Shown here in pieces: positions 27,678-36,052 of a stretch of 64,000 bases of DNA. The DNA lies in NCBI RefSeq assembly GCF_003144325.1, contig NZ_PENS01000014.1, forward strand, positions 62,001 through 126,000. Reading direction: 5' to 3'. The translations under genes were made by a program, and so were the position numbers. The stretch comes from Proteus terrae (lineage in GTDB: Bacteria; Pseudomonadota; Gammaproteobacteria; Enterobacterales; Enterobacteriaceae). The notes beneath the pieces are model-generated. The model did not search any database. It was given only the letters and a program-made list of their open reading frames with translations, and was not told where the DNA came from. Numbering within the stretch: the stretch's first letter is position 1; each line of letters opens with the position of its first letter.

Positions 27678-28592
27678 TTAAGCGGGATCAACGTGCGCCA
27701 TCACACTCAGGATCTCTTTATTTTGCAAGACCTTATTACGTGCATTTACAACAATCTCATGACTTTCACTGACAGTGAGGTCACCTTGGATTTCAAGATG
27801 AACATCTACAAGTAAATAATCACCTGAACGACGAGTCTTTAAATCATGAACGCCTTGCACGCCCGGTGTTGAAACCAGCATCTGTTTAATCTCTTCTAGC
27901 GTTTCTTCATCTGCCCCTCTGTCCATTAAATCTTGCAGAGCTTGATAAGTAAAACGCCATCCCATACGACCGACAAATAGTCCGACAATTAATGCTGCTA
28001 ATGGGTCAAAAAATTTAAATCCCGCCAAACTTCCGATAATACCAATTGCAACAACTAATGAAGAAGCTGCGTCAGAACGCGCATGCCAAGCATTTGCAAC
28101 TAACATATTTGAGTCCACTTTTTTTGCAACCACAAGCATATAGCGGAATAATCCTTCTTTAGCCGCTAATGCAAGTAAAGCCACATATAAAGCAACACTA
28201 TGAACTTCAGGAATAGTAGATGGATCTAAAATTTTATGAATAGCAGAAAATACCATTCCTAAACCAACAATTAATAAAATAGTCCCAAGAATAAGTGATG
28301 CCACATTTTCATAGCGAAAATGCCCATAAGGATGATCCGCATCTGGTTTTTTCTGACTACCTTTATTGGCAATTAAAACAACAAAGTCAGCAATAAGATC
28401 AGAAAGCGAGTGAATACCATCAGCAATTAAACCTTGAGAGTGTGAGAAAAAGCCCACTGTAATTTGCCAAATGGATAAAACGATATTGACAAAAACACTC
28501 ACTAACGTGCTTTTTTTAGCTGCCTTAAATTTTTCAGACTGTTTATTATCAGCCCGATCTAACTCAATATCATCAATGTGATTATGTGTCAT
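27678..28592 (-). CDS. Cation diffusion facilitator (CDF) metal exporter
   Basis: A proton-driven divalent metal exporter with six membrane helices and a cytosolic C-terminal domain. The transport-site residues appear as IADGIHSLSDLIAD (helix 2) and NAWHARSDAASS (helix 5), i.e. an HD-HD pattern typical of zinc and iron/manganese carriers. The C-terminal domain has the family's PGVQGVHDLKTRRSGDYLL motif. It is clearly different from FieF. The longest frame begins at 28673; I prefer the ATG at 28592, which gives 304 residues, the usual CDF length, and a histidine/acidic start MTHNHIDD. Metal preference cannot be fixed from sequence. Confidence 0.82.
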   Translation of the reverse strand: MTHNHIDDIELDRADNKQSEKFKAAKKSTLVSVFVNIVLSIWQITVGFFSHSQGLIADGIHSLSDLIADFVVLIANKGSQKKPDADHPYGHFRYENVASLILGTILLIVGLGMVFSAIHKILDPSTIPEVHSVALYVALLALAAKEGLFRYMLVVAKKVDSNMLVANAWHARSDAASSLVVAIGIIGSLAGFKFFDPLAALIVGLFVGRMGWRFTYQALQDLMDRGADEETLEEIKQMLVSTPGVQGVHDLKTRRSGDYLLVDVHLEIQGDLTVSESHEIVVNARNKVLQNKEILSVMAHVDPA

Positions 28593-28673
28593 AATAATAA
28601 TCTTATTTGGTTTTAAATAGCCTACTCTATTACCATAGATAAATAGAGTTCCATAGGTTATTTCAGGTTCCAT

Positions 28674-29128
28674 AACTCATTGGTGAGGATAAAGGACGAC
28701 TCTGAATAACAATCCAGTTTAGGGACTAAGATTGCTGTCCAGACATCATATTGAGATGCCATTGCCTATTAATATGCCATATTTAAATCTTTCTGTCTCT
28801 TGTTTTTATCAATAAAATCTTATAGATACAGAACAATAATATAATTGATAATCATTCTTTTATGCATTTTCTATTTTTAATGAAAAAAAGAGAAGTTTAT
28901 TTTTAATGCGACATTATTAATGTGCTTTTCTGTCAACAAGTTAAGGTATATAACTTATTTTTCATTATATTGTTAATATTATTTCAGTCTGTTTTTAATT
29001 TTTAATGCTTAATAATCTAAAGCAGTAAATAATCATTCTCACTCTTATTTAAAACACAGATCACAGCTATTTTTTACTATTAAGCGATAATGGTAAATAT
29101 TTTAAACTAACGCTAAGTGAGGTTTGTA
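28674..29128. other. Divergent intergenic region with Fur-like sites
   Basis: AT-rich region between the CDF exporter and uspF. TTGATAATCATTCTT at about 28845-28859 and, on the minus strand, GAGAATGATTATTTA at about 29027-29041 resemble Fur boxes (about 11-12 matches each). They could control either gene by iron. Confidence 0.35.
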
Positions 29129-29566
29129 ATGTATAAGAAAATCCTAGTTCCCATTGATATTTTAGAAGATGAACTTTCTCAGGAACTGATCGCTCACATT
29201 GAACAAATAGCAAAGGTGGGTAAACCTGAGATCCACTTCCTCACCGTTATTCCTAATGCTGAACTTTTCTTTGGTATCGAGTTTGCTGCAATTCCTGAAA
29301 AATTCAAAGATTCTTCAGAACGTACTCGTCTTGCTTTTGTTGCACTACAAGAAATGATTAAAGATGCAAAAATTCCTGATGAGCAAATTGTATGTAATGT
29401 TGGCGTTGGTAACGCAAAAGATGAAATTTTAGAATATGCCCGCCACATTGATGCTGATTTAATTGCGATTGCATCACATAGACCTAATGTTTCCTCTTAT
29501 TTATTAGGCTCAACAGCGTCATCAATTGTACGCCATGCCAAAATGTCAGTTTTAGTTATTCGCTAA
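29129..29566 (+). CDS. uspF: Universal stress protein F
   Basis: A small cytosolic UspA-fold nucleotide-binding protein of 145 residues. The sequence follows E. coli UspF: KILVPIDILEDELSQELIAH at the start, HFLTVIP in the middle and the C-terminal ATP-binding loop IASHRPNVSSYLLGSTASSI followed by VRHAKMSVLVIR. The ATG at 29129 follows GAGGTTTGTA; a GTG four codons earlier lies inside the ribosome site. Monocistronic with its own terminator. Confidence 0.88.
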   Translation: MYKKILVPIDILEDELSQELIAHIEQIAKVGKPEIHFLTVIPNAELFFGIEFAAIPEKFKDSSERTRLAFVALQEMIKDAKIPDEQIVCNVGVGNAKDEILEYARHIDADLIAIASHRPNVSSYLLGSTASSIVRHAKMSVLVIR

Positions 29567-29587
29567 TATCTAGCTAAAATAACAACG

Positions 29588-29620
29588 AAGCCCTTTGTCT
29601 CAACAACAAAGGGCTTTTTA
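29588..29620. terminator. Terminator between uspF and ecotin
   Basis: AAGCCCTTTGT and ACAAAGGGCTT make an 11-bp stem followed by TTTTA. It lies between convergent genes. Confidence 0.85.
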
Positions 29621-29654
29621 ATAAACTGTGATCTATTCTAAATAAAGTTGGTCG

Positions 29655-30134
29655 TTATTTTTTAACTGAATCTTGAGTCGTCTCAGCTGCTGACCAAATA
29701 CGATACTTCACATCAACATCTTTTGGTGCATAAACAACAATAGGTAATTTACTGTTATAACGAATAAAGGCATCTGATCCCATATTTGCCTGTACAAAGG
29801 CATCTTTTTTCGTATTGTCAGCACATCCCATCATTGTTGACATTGGGCCATTTAAATCGCCAACAACATAATAGCTATAACCCCAACCTTCTAAATTCTT
29901 TTCATCTAAATCCGCACCAAACCACTGATGATTGCAATCTACTTTCAGTTCTTTACCAATAATTAATTCAACTTGGTAATTGCTTTCATTATCTTTTTTC
30001 TCTAACTCGATAACATGACGAACTTGATTTTCTTGAGCCTTAGGATAAGGTGCAACTTTATCTAAACTGTCGGTAGCTTGTGCACACGCAGATAAAGACA
30101 TTGCTGCTACTAAAGATAATATTACTTTGTTCAT
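29655..30134 (-). CDS. eco: Ecotin, periplasmic serine protease inhibitor
   Basis: Ecotin forms homodimers that block trypsin-like proteases, probably host enzymes. The product has 159 residues from the ATG at 30134, which follows GGAGAGAGTG; the open frame extends nine codons upstream without a ribosome site. A signal peptide of about 21 residues ends ACAQA. The reactive site is in the loop GPMSTMMGCADN, with the conserved P1 methionine, and its disulfide partner in VDCNHQWF. The C-terminal dimer strand RYNSKLPIVVYAPKDVDVKY is highly conserved. Confidence 0.93.
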   Translation of the reverse strand: MNKVILSLVAAMSLSACAQATDSLDKVAPYPKAQENQVRHVIELEKKDNESNYQVELIIGKELKVDCNHQWFGADLDEKNLEGWGYSYYVVGDLNGPMSTMMGCADNTKKDAFVQANMGSDAFIRYNSKLPIVVYAPKDVDVKYRIWSAAETTQDSVKK

Positions 30135-30398
30135 CACTCTCTCCATATTTACAGCGAACACTTCGCCGTTAACAAAATTATTCAGATGTTTTTATTACTC
30201 GTTATCCGAATACTAATATTTTTAGTGTTTGAATGCTAACATCTTAGTAAATAATACTATGAGTGGATAATTCTGAATGTTTTAAAAAGAAAAATCACGT
30301 TTTTTCATGAAATGTAAATTTGTGATGCTCTACCATGCAGCTAACCAATCTATGATTATACTGAAATAGAGACCCAATTTCTTTTCATAGGAGGTTAT

Positions 30399-30614
30399 AT
30401 GTTCTCAGATCAACAATCCCTTGTTTCTCAATTAAGAAATAGTGATCCCCGCTTTGAAGCTCTCTACGATAAACATCATCGACTCGATCAAGAAATTGCT
30501 AAACTAGAAGGTCCAAACGGAGCTGGCTATAACGACGAAGTTGCCAAACTAAAAAAAGAAAAGCTTCACCTTAAAGATGAAATGCAAAAAATACTTCAGC
30601 GAAGTGAAAAATAA
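30399..30614 (+). CDS. ydcH: YdcH family protein (DUF465)
   Basis: A 71-residue charged, mostly helical protein nearly collinear with E. coli YdcH: SDPRFEALYDKHHRLDQEIA, then AGYNDEVAKLKKEKLHLKDE. It has no cysteine, no signal peptide and no membrane helix. A strong ribosome site (AGGAGG) precedes the ATG. Family function is unknown. Confidence 0.85.
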   Translation: MFSDQQSLVSQLRNSDPRFEALYDKHHRLDQEIAKLEGPNGAGYNDEVAKLKKEKLHLKDEMQKILQRSEK

Positions 30615-30624
30615 GGCTCTTTTT

Positions 30625-30653
30625 AAGCGATGATATAATGTCATCGCTTTTTA
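30625..30653 (+). terminator. Intrinsic terminator after ydcH
   Basis: AGCGATGA and TCATCGCT enclose a 7-base loop, followed by TTTTTA. Confidence 0.8.
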
Positions 30654-30681
30654 TGATTAAAAACAAAGATACCCTCTCATA

Positions 30682-30704
30682 AAGATGCATAATTAATATA
30701 TCTT
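30682..30704 (+). promoter_or_regulatory. Candidate NsrR site before yecH
   Basis: Two inverted 11-mers around a central T, AAGATGCATAA and TAATATATCTT, fit the 11-1-11 NsrR motif (AAGATGYATTT half) with about 9/11 each. The site lies 22 bp before the gene, suggesting nitric-oxide control. Confidence 0.5.
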
Positions 30705-30725
30705 TTATTTTTTAGGGTACTCAAT

Positions 30726-30965
30726 ATGTCATCAATACATGGTCATGAAGTTTTACAAATGATCCTTTCTTCAGAGACTGCATTTACTAAAACATCGCTA
30801 ATTGATGCTATCCATAAACAATTCGGCAATGACTCACGTTTTCATACGTGCTCAGCTGAAAATATGACAGCGACTGAATTAGTTGATTTCTTAGAAAGGA
30901 AAGGTAAATTTATTCCAGCAGAGGGTGGATTTACAACGAGTGAAAATAAGATTTGTCATCATTGA
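30726..30965 (+). CDS. yecH: YecH family metal-binding protein
   Basis: The 79-residue protein is collinear with E. coli YecH: it begins MSSIHGHEVLQM, has RFHTCSAENMTATELVDFLE in the middle and ends ICHH. The His and Cys residues (HGH, FHTC, CHH) make a probable metal site. Cytosolic, function unknown. A NsrR-like dyad overlaps its likely promoter, and a terminator follows, so it is a single-gene unit. Confidence 0.88.
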   Translation: MSSIHGHEVLQMILSSETAFTKTSLIDAIHKQFGNDSRFHTCSAENMTATELVDFLERKGKFIPAEGGFTTSENKICHH

Positions 30966-30991
30966 TAGATATACAGTTTTAAAGCCCGATT

Positions 30992-31027
30992 GCCAGTGAT
31001 TTCCTTTTCTATGTCATTGGCTTTTTA
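30992..31027 (+). terminator. Intrinsic terminator after yecH
   Basis: GCCAGTGA and TCATTGGC form an 8-bp stem (one G-U pair) followed by TTTTTATA. Confidence 0.7.
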
Positions 31028-31097
31028 TATAAACAAGTAAAAAGCCAATTCATTCTGACAATCGTAATTACTTTATTTACTAAATTTTTACTGCACT

Positions 31098-31343
31098 TTA
31101 TTCATCGTCTGTTTGCAACCAACCATCATCTTCCCAAACGCTTTGAATAAGTTCCATTATGTGTTCATGCTTAGTTTCATCTTTTATGCCAGTGACTTGA
31201 ATCGAGTTCATGCTACTAAAGGCAATACGAAACTGCATATCTGGATATTCTGGAATGATCTTTTTTCTCAGTTCGTGTTCTAAGAGCGGAAATAATGAGT
31301 CGGTTATCTTAGATTGTTTATTAAATAAAATTTCCACACGCAT
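31098..31343 (-). CDS. dinI: DNA damage-inducible protein DinI family
   Basis: DinI modulates RecA filaments during the SOS response. From the ATG at 31343 the product has 81 residues, the same as E. coli DinI; the frame starts four codons earlier without a ribosome site. The fold's pattern is visible: MRVEILF strand, IPEYPDMQFRIAFSSMNSIQ strands and the acidic C-terminal helix MELIQSVWEDDGWLQTD. A LexA box lies directly upstream, which supports the assignment. Confidence 0.88.
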   Translation of the reverse strand: MRVEILFNKQSKITDSLFPLLEHELRKKIIPEYPDMQFRIAFSSMNSIQVTGIKDETKHEHIMELIQSVWEDDGWLQTDDE

Positions 31344-31368
31344 TGGTTTCACCATTTAAAGGTAAATA

Positions 31369-31388
31369 AACTGTATATAAATACAGTA
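31369..31388. promoter_or_regulatory. LexA (SOS) box of dinI
   Basis: AACTGTATATAAATACAGTA fits the consensus TACTGTATATANANACAGTA in all but one or two positions, including CTG-N10-CAG. It lies about 25 bp before the dinI start. Confidence 0.85.
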
Positions 31389-31479
31389 TTATATTCTAAG
31401 AAAAAAGAAAAGTCTTTTTGACATAATTTTTATGATTACGCATTAAATAATATTTTAGCGTCTCTATCGGCTTAATGAT

Positions 31480-31502
31480 AAGATGCATAATAAATGCAAC
31501 AT
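31480..31502 (+). promoter_or_regulatory. Candidate NsrR site before ygbA
   Basis: AAGATGCATAA, a central T, and AAATGCAACAT make an 11-1-11 dyad; each half matches AAGATGYATTT at about 9/11. E. coli ygbA is a known NsrR target, which supports the site. It lies 20 bp before the gene. Confidence 0.55.
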
Positions 31503-31521
31503 ATTACTAAGAGAGGAAGAT

Positions 31522-31872
31522 ATGTCAGGAAAAAGAATAAATCGTGAGAAAAAAACCATTCAAAAAATGGTGCACCTCTATGCTCATTCGCATCCTGAAG
31601 CTGACTCAGATTATTATCAACAATTAATCAATTATTCCTATAACCGATTAGATAAATGTCGCTATGGTGAAGATAAACCTGCCTGTAAACAATGCCCTAT
31701 TCATTGCTATCAACCAGCCAAACGAGAAGTGATGAAACAGATCATGCGATGGGCTGGTCCAAGAATGTTGATTTATCATCCAATCTTAGCAATACGCCAT
31801 CTTATTGATGATAAAAAACCCGTTCCTCCTCTTCCTGAAAAAAAACGGACTATTCGTTCGACTGAAAAGTAA
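31522..31872 (+). CDS. ygbA: YgbA, nitrous-oxide-stimulated promoter family protein
   Basis: A 116-residue basic cytosolic protein of the YgbA_NO family. Conserved segments are REKKTIQKMVHLYAHSHP, four cysteines in CRYGEDKPACKQCPIHCYQP, and MRWAGPRMLIYHPILAIRHL. The cysteine set suggests metal binding. Translation should start at the ATG at 31522 (GAGAGGAAGAT upstream), not at the frame's first ATG at 31483, which overlaps the NsrR-like site. Its 3' end overlaps the convergent acetyltransferase gene by 23 bp. Confidence 0.85.
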   Translation: MSGKRINREKKTIQKMVHLYAHSHPEADSDYYQQLINYSYNRLDKCRYGEDKPACKQCPIHCYQPAKREVMKQIMRWAGPRMLIYHPILAIRHLIDDKKPVPPLPEKKRTIRSTEK

Positions 31873-32407
31873 AATCAGACTTCTTCAAGCGATATAAAAC
31901 ATGCTCAGCGAGAGGATGTGCTTTATCTAATGCTGGATGAAAGAAATTATCAGATTGATGCATACCTAGTTTTTGCATTACACCTTGAGATGGAAGGTTT
32001 GAAACCGCGGTAAAAGCAACAACCTCTTCTAATCCCAACGTTTCAAACGCATATTTAAATACAGCTAAAGCCGCTTCATAGGTATAGCCTTTTCGCCAAA
32101 ATTTTTGCGCAATCCGCCAACCAATTTCTACGCAGGGATTAAATGGCAAAGGCGCTGCTGGAATATTTAACCCCACAAAGCCAATAAATTCTTGAGTTTC
32201 TTTTAATTCAACAGCCCACATTCCCCATCCATTTTGCTGAATAAATTTTTTGCGGATAGTCTCAACCATATTATCACTTTCTAATTGAGATAAAGTGCAA
32301 GGAAAATAGCGCATCACTTCAGGTGAAGAGTTAATTTCAGAAAAAAATGGCGCTTTATCACTCTCACGCCATTCTCTTAGGTGTAGTCTGGGAGTATCTA
32401 AATTCAT
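31850..32407 (-). CDS. GNAT family N-acetyltransferase (RimJ/RimL type)
   Basis: A 185-residue acetyltransferase of the group that includes RimJ and RimL. The start (LDTPRLHLREWRESDKAPF) and the acetyl-CoA region (EIGWRIAQKFWRKGYTYEAA, then SNLPSQGVMQKLGM) are typical. It acts in the cytosol on an amine not deducible here. The last seven codons overlap ygbA on the other strand. Confidence 0.85.
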   Translation of the reverse strand: MNLDTPRLHLREWRESDKAPFFSEINSSPEVMRYFPCTLSQLESDNMVETIRKKFIQQNGWGMWAVELKETQEFIGFVGLNIPAAPLPFNPCVEIGWRIAQKFWRKGYTYEAALAVFKYAFETLGLEEVVAFTAVSNLPSQGVMQKLGMHQSDNFFHPALDKAHPLAEHVLYRLKKSDFTFQSNE

Positions 32408-32488
32408 CGTTATTCTCTATTTATATAAAATTAAGACAATAGCGATAAAATAGGATAAGCAACGAACAATGAAAAGAAAAATGGTACT

Positions 32489-33178
32489 TTATTTTTTATT
32501 TTCTTTTAGTTGGTTTTCTACTGGAGTAGCAACTTTATCTTTATTTGCATTAGAGCTTTCTTTTATTGAAACAACACGTTGTTGAGCAACTGATTTAGCT
32601 TGATGTTCAACTTGCTCTGATTGCCCAGTAAAAATACCACCACGCTTAATAGACATACTGCCACAACGACTAGTACCACGTAATTCACCGTGTTCTAAGA
32701 TATCTAAATTATTTGCAGCACAGATGCCTTTTACAAAACCATCAATAATAATATCAGGTGCTGTTAATTCACCTTCAACTTGTCCCGCATGCATAACACG
32801 AATAACGCCATCTTTGACATTAATATTGCCGGCTACTTTACCCCAAATTTGGATATCGCCTTCAACATTAATATCGCCTTGGAATACCGTTCCTTTTGCA
32901 ATAATCGTGTATAGTTTTTGCTCTGGCATCGGTTTTTTCTCTTCTGTTATTACTGGTGCAACAGGCTCTGCTGCTTTTGGTGTTTCAGTTTTACGACTAA
33001 ACATAGCGGCTTTTTTTAACCTCAACGTCATAGAATAAATAATAATACTAAAAATTAGGATTAGAATAATCAAAAACTCGCCTGCCATCTGATAACGCCA
33101 AAAGGCAATTAATGCAAGAGTCCAAATGATCCATATCCCGCTGAATATAATATTTCGCAGTGTTCGCTTATTCTCCAT
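32489..33178 (-). CDS. ccmA: CcmA, bactofilin-type cell-shape protein
   Basis: The 229-residue protein has two N-terminal membrane helices (about residues 10-50) and then a bactofilin beta-helix domain (about 85-180) with regular repeats such as GTVFQGDINVEGDIQIWGKV and GNINVKDGVIRVMHAGQVEG. The C-terminus is a polar, probably disordered tail. In P. mirabilis ccmA (curved cell morphology) is known to affect cell shape and swarming, and membrane-anchored bactofilins polymerise at the inner membrane. The gene stands alone upstream of a large AT-rich region. Confidence 0.88.
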   Translation of the reverse strand: MENKRTLRNIIFSGIWIIWTLALIAFWRYQMAGEFLIILILIFSIIIYSMTLRLKKAAMFSRKTETPKAAEPVAPVITEEKKPMPEQKLYTIIAKGTVFQGDINVEGDIQIWGKVAGNINVKDGVIRVMHAGQVEGELTAPDIIIDGFVKGICAANNLDILEHGELRGTSRCGSMSIKRGGIFTGQSEQVEHQAKSVAQQRVVSIKESSNANKDKVATPVENQLKENKK

Positions 33179-34190
33179 AATTAGCTATATCCTTACCTCC
33201 CTGACAATAAATACACTTATGCATTCACCATTCTAATAAATAGATGGCAAGCATAATGCCAGCAATAAGGCTATTATTACCTTTTAGTTTTTTGATTTGT
33301 TCCTTGACCGAAATAAGATTTAATTAAATTAAGTGATAAAATCACTATTTTAATAATTTACGTTTGATGTGAATAAATAGTGATGATTACCAGTCTATTT
33401 AGATAAATATTTTTTATTAAAAATTAACATTTTACATTCTATCCCGTATTTTCATGAAAAATCATTCAAAAAAATTCAATATTTAAAATATCATCCAATC
33501 TAAATTTTGATAAAAAAAACGATAACATCATCACAATATCAATAAAAATAAAATTTAAAATAACAAATAAATAGTGATTTTTTTTGTATTTTATTTTTTG
33601 TTTATAATTTATTGCCTACTCCATATAAAGAAAAAACATCGTTATGATAACTCACGTTAAAATCACATTAGAAATCAATTTATCATTCAATTTTAATCTT
33701 CTTTTTATTTATATTTTACACTCTATTTTTTAATTTCTTTATAACAATTATTTTTCATAATAATTACACAAAACACTTTACAATAAAATTAACATTTAAA
33801 ATGCACTTATTATTTTTTTACACTGTAAAGTGAAGAAACGATAACAACCCTTTGTTATATAATAACTTTATTCAAATAAATATAAAATGTAAATTATTAA
33901 TTACATTCTAACATGTACTATTAGCTATCACCTTGAAAAAGAATTTATTCGTATTTAATTTCTTTTTGCAATTTATAAGGAATGTCTTTAAATTAACAAA
34001 ATAACTTATCTTAAATTAGTAAAACAAAATGTAATGCCTAATATCTAAAAAAAAACCACATCAAATTGAAGAAAATAGTCTCTTTTTTATTTTTAATAGC
34101 ACTCAATAATAAAGAGGTATTCTTATAAATATTCTTCTATTTATTTTTATAAAAATACAGTGATACTTATATAATAATTTTGGGCGAACC
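33179..34190. other. 1 kb very AT-rich non-coding region
   Basis: No coding-quality frame on either strand. It holds the ccmA promoter on the left and must supply the promoter of the AraC-type regulator on the right. The base composition is among the most AT-rich in the window, as in H-NS-silenced DNA. Confidence 0.45.
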
Positions 34191-35027
34191 ATGAATACAA
34201 TACAATATGAAAAAAACGATCAATATGATTGTGCTATTCAGAAAAAATCTTATTTTTATCCACAATACCAAATACTAGAAAATGAACAAAAAGCGCTTTT
34301 TCTTATCAGAAAAAATGCACTTATATTGCAAAATTGCACTGATACAGTGACGGTGAGTGATAATCAAGTTCTTTTTCTACAACAAGGTAACTATACGATA
34401 AAAACACAAGGTACAGAGCCTACCGATATTATTTGTATCCCACTCTCTGATGATTTTTTAAGAGATTTCATGTCTAAGTACAATGAGATCTTGTGCCAAA
34501 TAGAAAGAGACGAAGAATTTTCAAGTGCCTTTATTTGTTTTCAAAATTCACCTCTTATTCAATTTTGTAGTAATGGCTTTGAATATCTTACTATTCAATC
34601 TTGCCCTGAAGCCTTCATACAATTGCGCATTGAAGAGCTTTTAATTCTATTACTTTCAACTGATCAAGGTTCTGACTTAATGGCGTTATTGCGCCAACTT
34701 AGCCATCGTCAAGTTGATCGCTTAAAGATTTTTATGGAAAAAAATCATTTAAAAAATTGGAAGCTTAAACAATTTGCTCGTGAATTTGGAATGGGATTAA
34801 CTACGTTTAAAGAGCTTTTTAATCATGTTTATGGTACTTCGCCAAGAACATGGATTTGTGAAAGACGAATTATTTATGCACACCAACTACTATTAACCAC
34901 TGAAATGAGTATTGTTGATATTTCAATGGAATCTGGCTTTTCAAGTCAGTCTTACTTTACACAAAGCTATCATCGTCGTTTTAATATGACACCTAGTAAA
35001 GCGAGAAATCTCAGATCAAAATTATAA
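34191..35027 (+). CDS. AraC-family transcriptional regulator
   Basis: A 278-residue regulator. The C-terminal DNA-binding domain (about 180-275) has both helix-turn-helix units: LKQFAREFGMGLTTFKELFN and MSIVDISMESGFSSQSYFTQ, ending with FNMTPSKARN. The N-terminal part is a cupin-like region of the type found in ExsA, InvF and similar activators of secretion or adhesion genes (FLQQGNYTIKTQ...ICIPLSDDFLRDF). The ribosome site is weak. DNA here is more AT-rich than that of its neighbours, consistent with horizontal transfer. It is followed after 66 bp by an orphan gene on the same strand, probably in one operon. Confidence 0.85.
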   Translation: MNTIQYEKNDQYDCAIQKKSYFYPQYQILENEQKALFLIRKNALILQNCTDTVTVSDNQVLFLQQGNYTIKTQGTEPTDIICIPLSDDFLRDFMSKYNEILCQIERDEEFSSAFICFQNSPLIQFCSNGFEYLTIQSCPEAFIQLRIEELLILLLSTDQGSDLMALLRQLSHRQVDRLKIFMEKNHLKNWKLKQFAREFGMGLTTFKELFNHVYGTSPRTWICERRIIYAHQLLLTTEMSIVDISMESGFSSQSYFTQSYHRRFNMTPSKARNLRSKL

Positions 35028-35093
35028 AAAATCCGACTGAATATCATAATATCTAAAAGTCATTCATAGTTAGAATACTTAAAATTTGTTCTT

Positions 35094-35987
35094 ATGAGTG
35101 AGTTGTATATCGTGATAAAAGAAAATACATATAGCACCAAAGCCCATTATTATGACTATTTAGCCTTACTGAAAAAAATAATGGCACCCAACAATGAAGA
35201 AACTGTAGATAACTTATTTAATCTACAGTTTTCTTTTCATTCTAATGAAAATATCGTTACTGCATATGATGTTAATGAGCAACAAATAAAAATACTATCC
35301 CGTGTTTTGTGCCGTGAAAGCTTAGACAGTTTATTACAGTCCACTTGGTTTTTACGAAAAAAATATTGTTTTGTTGTTATATCTAAAGAAGAAGTACGTG
35401 ATGTTATTAATTTTGCACATTCATTTCATGCAGAACAGCCACATTCAACAATAACACCAGCAGATTGGGATAAATCATTAAGAGCAACAGTCAATATCAA
35501 TGAACATATGCGCTTAATTCAAGCCGTAATAAAACCGCTTTTTATTTGGTGGGCTCAACACATTACTCCCCAGCTTTTTACACTTTATGAAACTAAAAGA
35601 GAGCTCGAACTTCAAATTAAACAGTGTGAAAATATTAAGTCATTTGAAGAAAAACAACTATCAAATAAAAGTGATCCTTTTTTATCTTTAGATGATATCA
35701 ATATTAAGCTTAATGCGGATACAGTCAGACTAATTGTTATCAATGACTTATTACAAAAAGATATCCAATTACTCCTCGATAATTGGAAAAATGAGCCTAT
35801 CTTTAATGTTGAAATTAATAACACTTTAGATTATATCCAAAAAATAATGCCAAATTCTGAATTAATAAAACCATTATGGATGATTTTAAATAGGATTCCA
35901 GAATATCCTGAAAACTGCCAGAAATTAAAAGATTGGCTACTAGAAAGAGAACTTTGTCTAAAGAACGATGAATTTTTATGGCGATAA
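35094..35987 (+). CDS. Orphan protein next to the AraC regulator
   Basis: A 297-residue protein I do not recognise. It lacks a signal peptide and membrane helices; it is rich in Ile, Lys, Asn and Glu. A helical stretch around residues 160-195 (TLYETKRELELQIKQCENIK) could form a short coiled coil. Tryptophans cluster at about 100-160 (STWFLRKKYC, ADWDKSL, FIWWAQH). No ribosome site is clear before the ATG at 35094. Low GC and the AraC neighbour suggest an acquired pair; the regulator may control this gene or this protein may modulate the regulator. A hairpin at 35994 closes the unit. Confidence 0.6.
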   Translation: MSELYIVIKENTYSTKAHYYDYLALLKKIMAPNNEETVDNLFNLQFSFHSNENIVTAYDVNEQQIKILSRVLCRESLDSLLQSTWFLRKKYCFVVISKEEVRDVINFAHSFHAEQPHSTITPADWDKSLRATVNINEHMRLIQAVIKPLFIWWAQHITPQLFTLYETKRELELQIKQCENIKSFEEKQLSNKSDPFLSLDDINIKLNADTVRLIVINDLLQKDIQLLLDNWKNEPIFNVEINNTLDYIQKIMPNSELIKPLWMILNRIPEYPENCQKLKDWLLERELCLKNDEFLWR

Positions 35988-35993
35988 TAAAAT

Positions 35994-36028
35994 ATCAGCT
36001 CTTCTCTGAATAAAAGAGAAGAGCTGAT
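35994..36028. terminator. Hairpin between convergent genes
   Basis: A 14-bp perfect stem, ATCAGCTCTTCTCT with AGAGAAGAGCTGAT, and a 7-base loop. T-runs are absent on either side, but the stability suits a transcript end for the orphan gene or for the coiled-coil gene. Confidence 0.6.
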
Positions 36029-36052
36029 GTTACCTAATAATTATTAATTATT

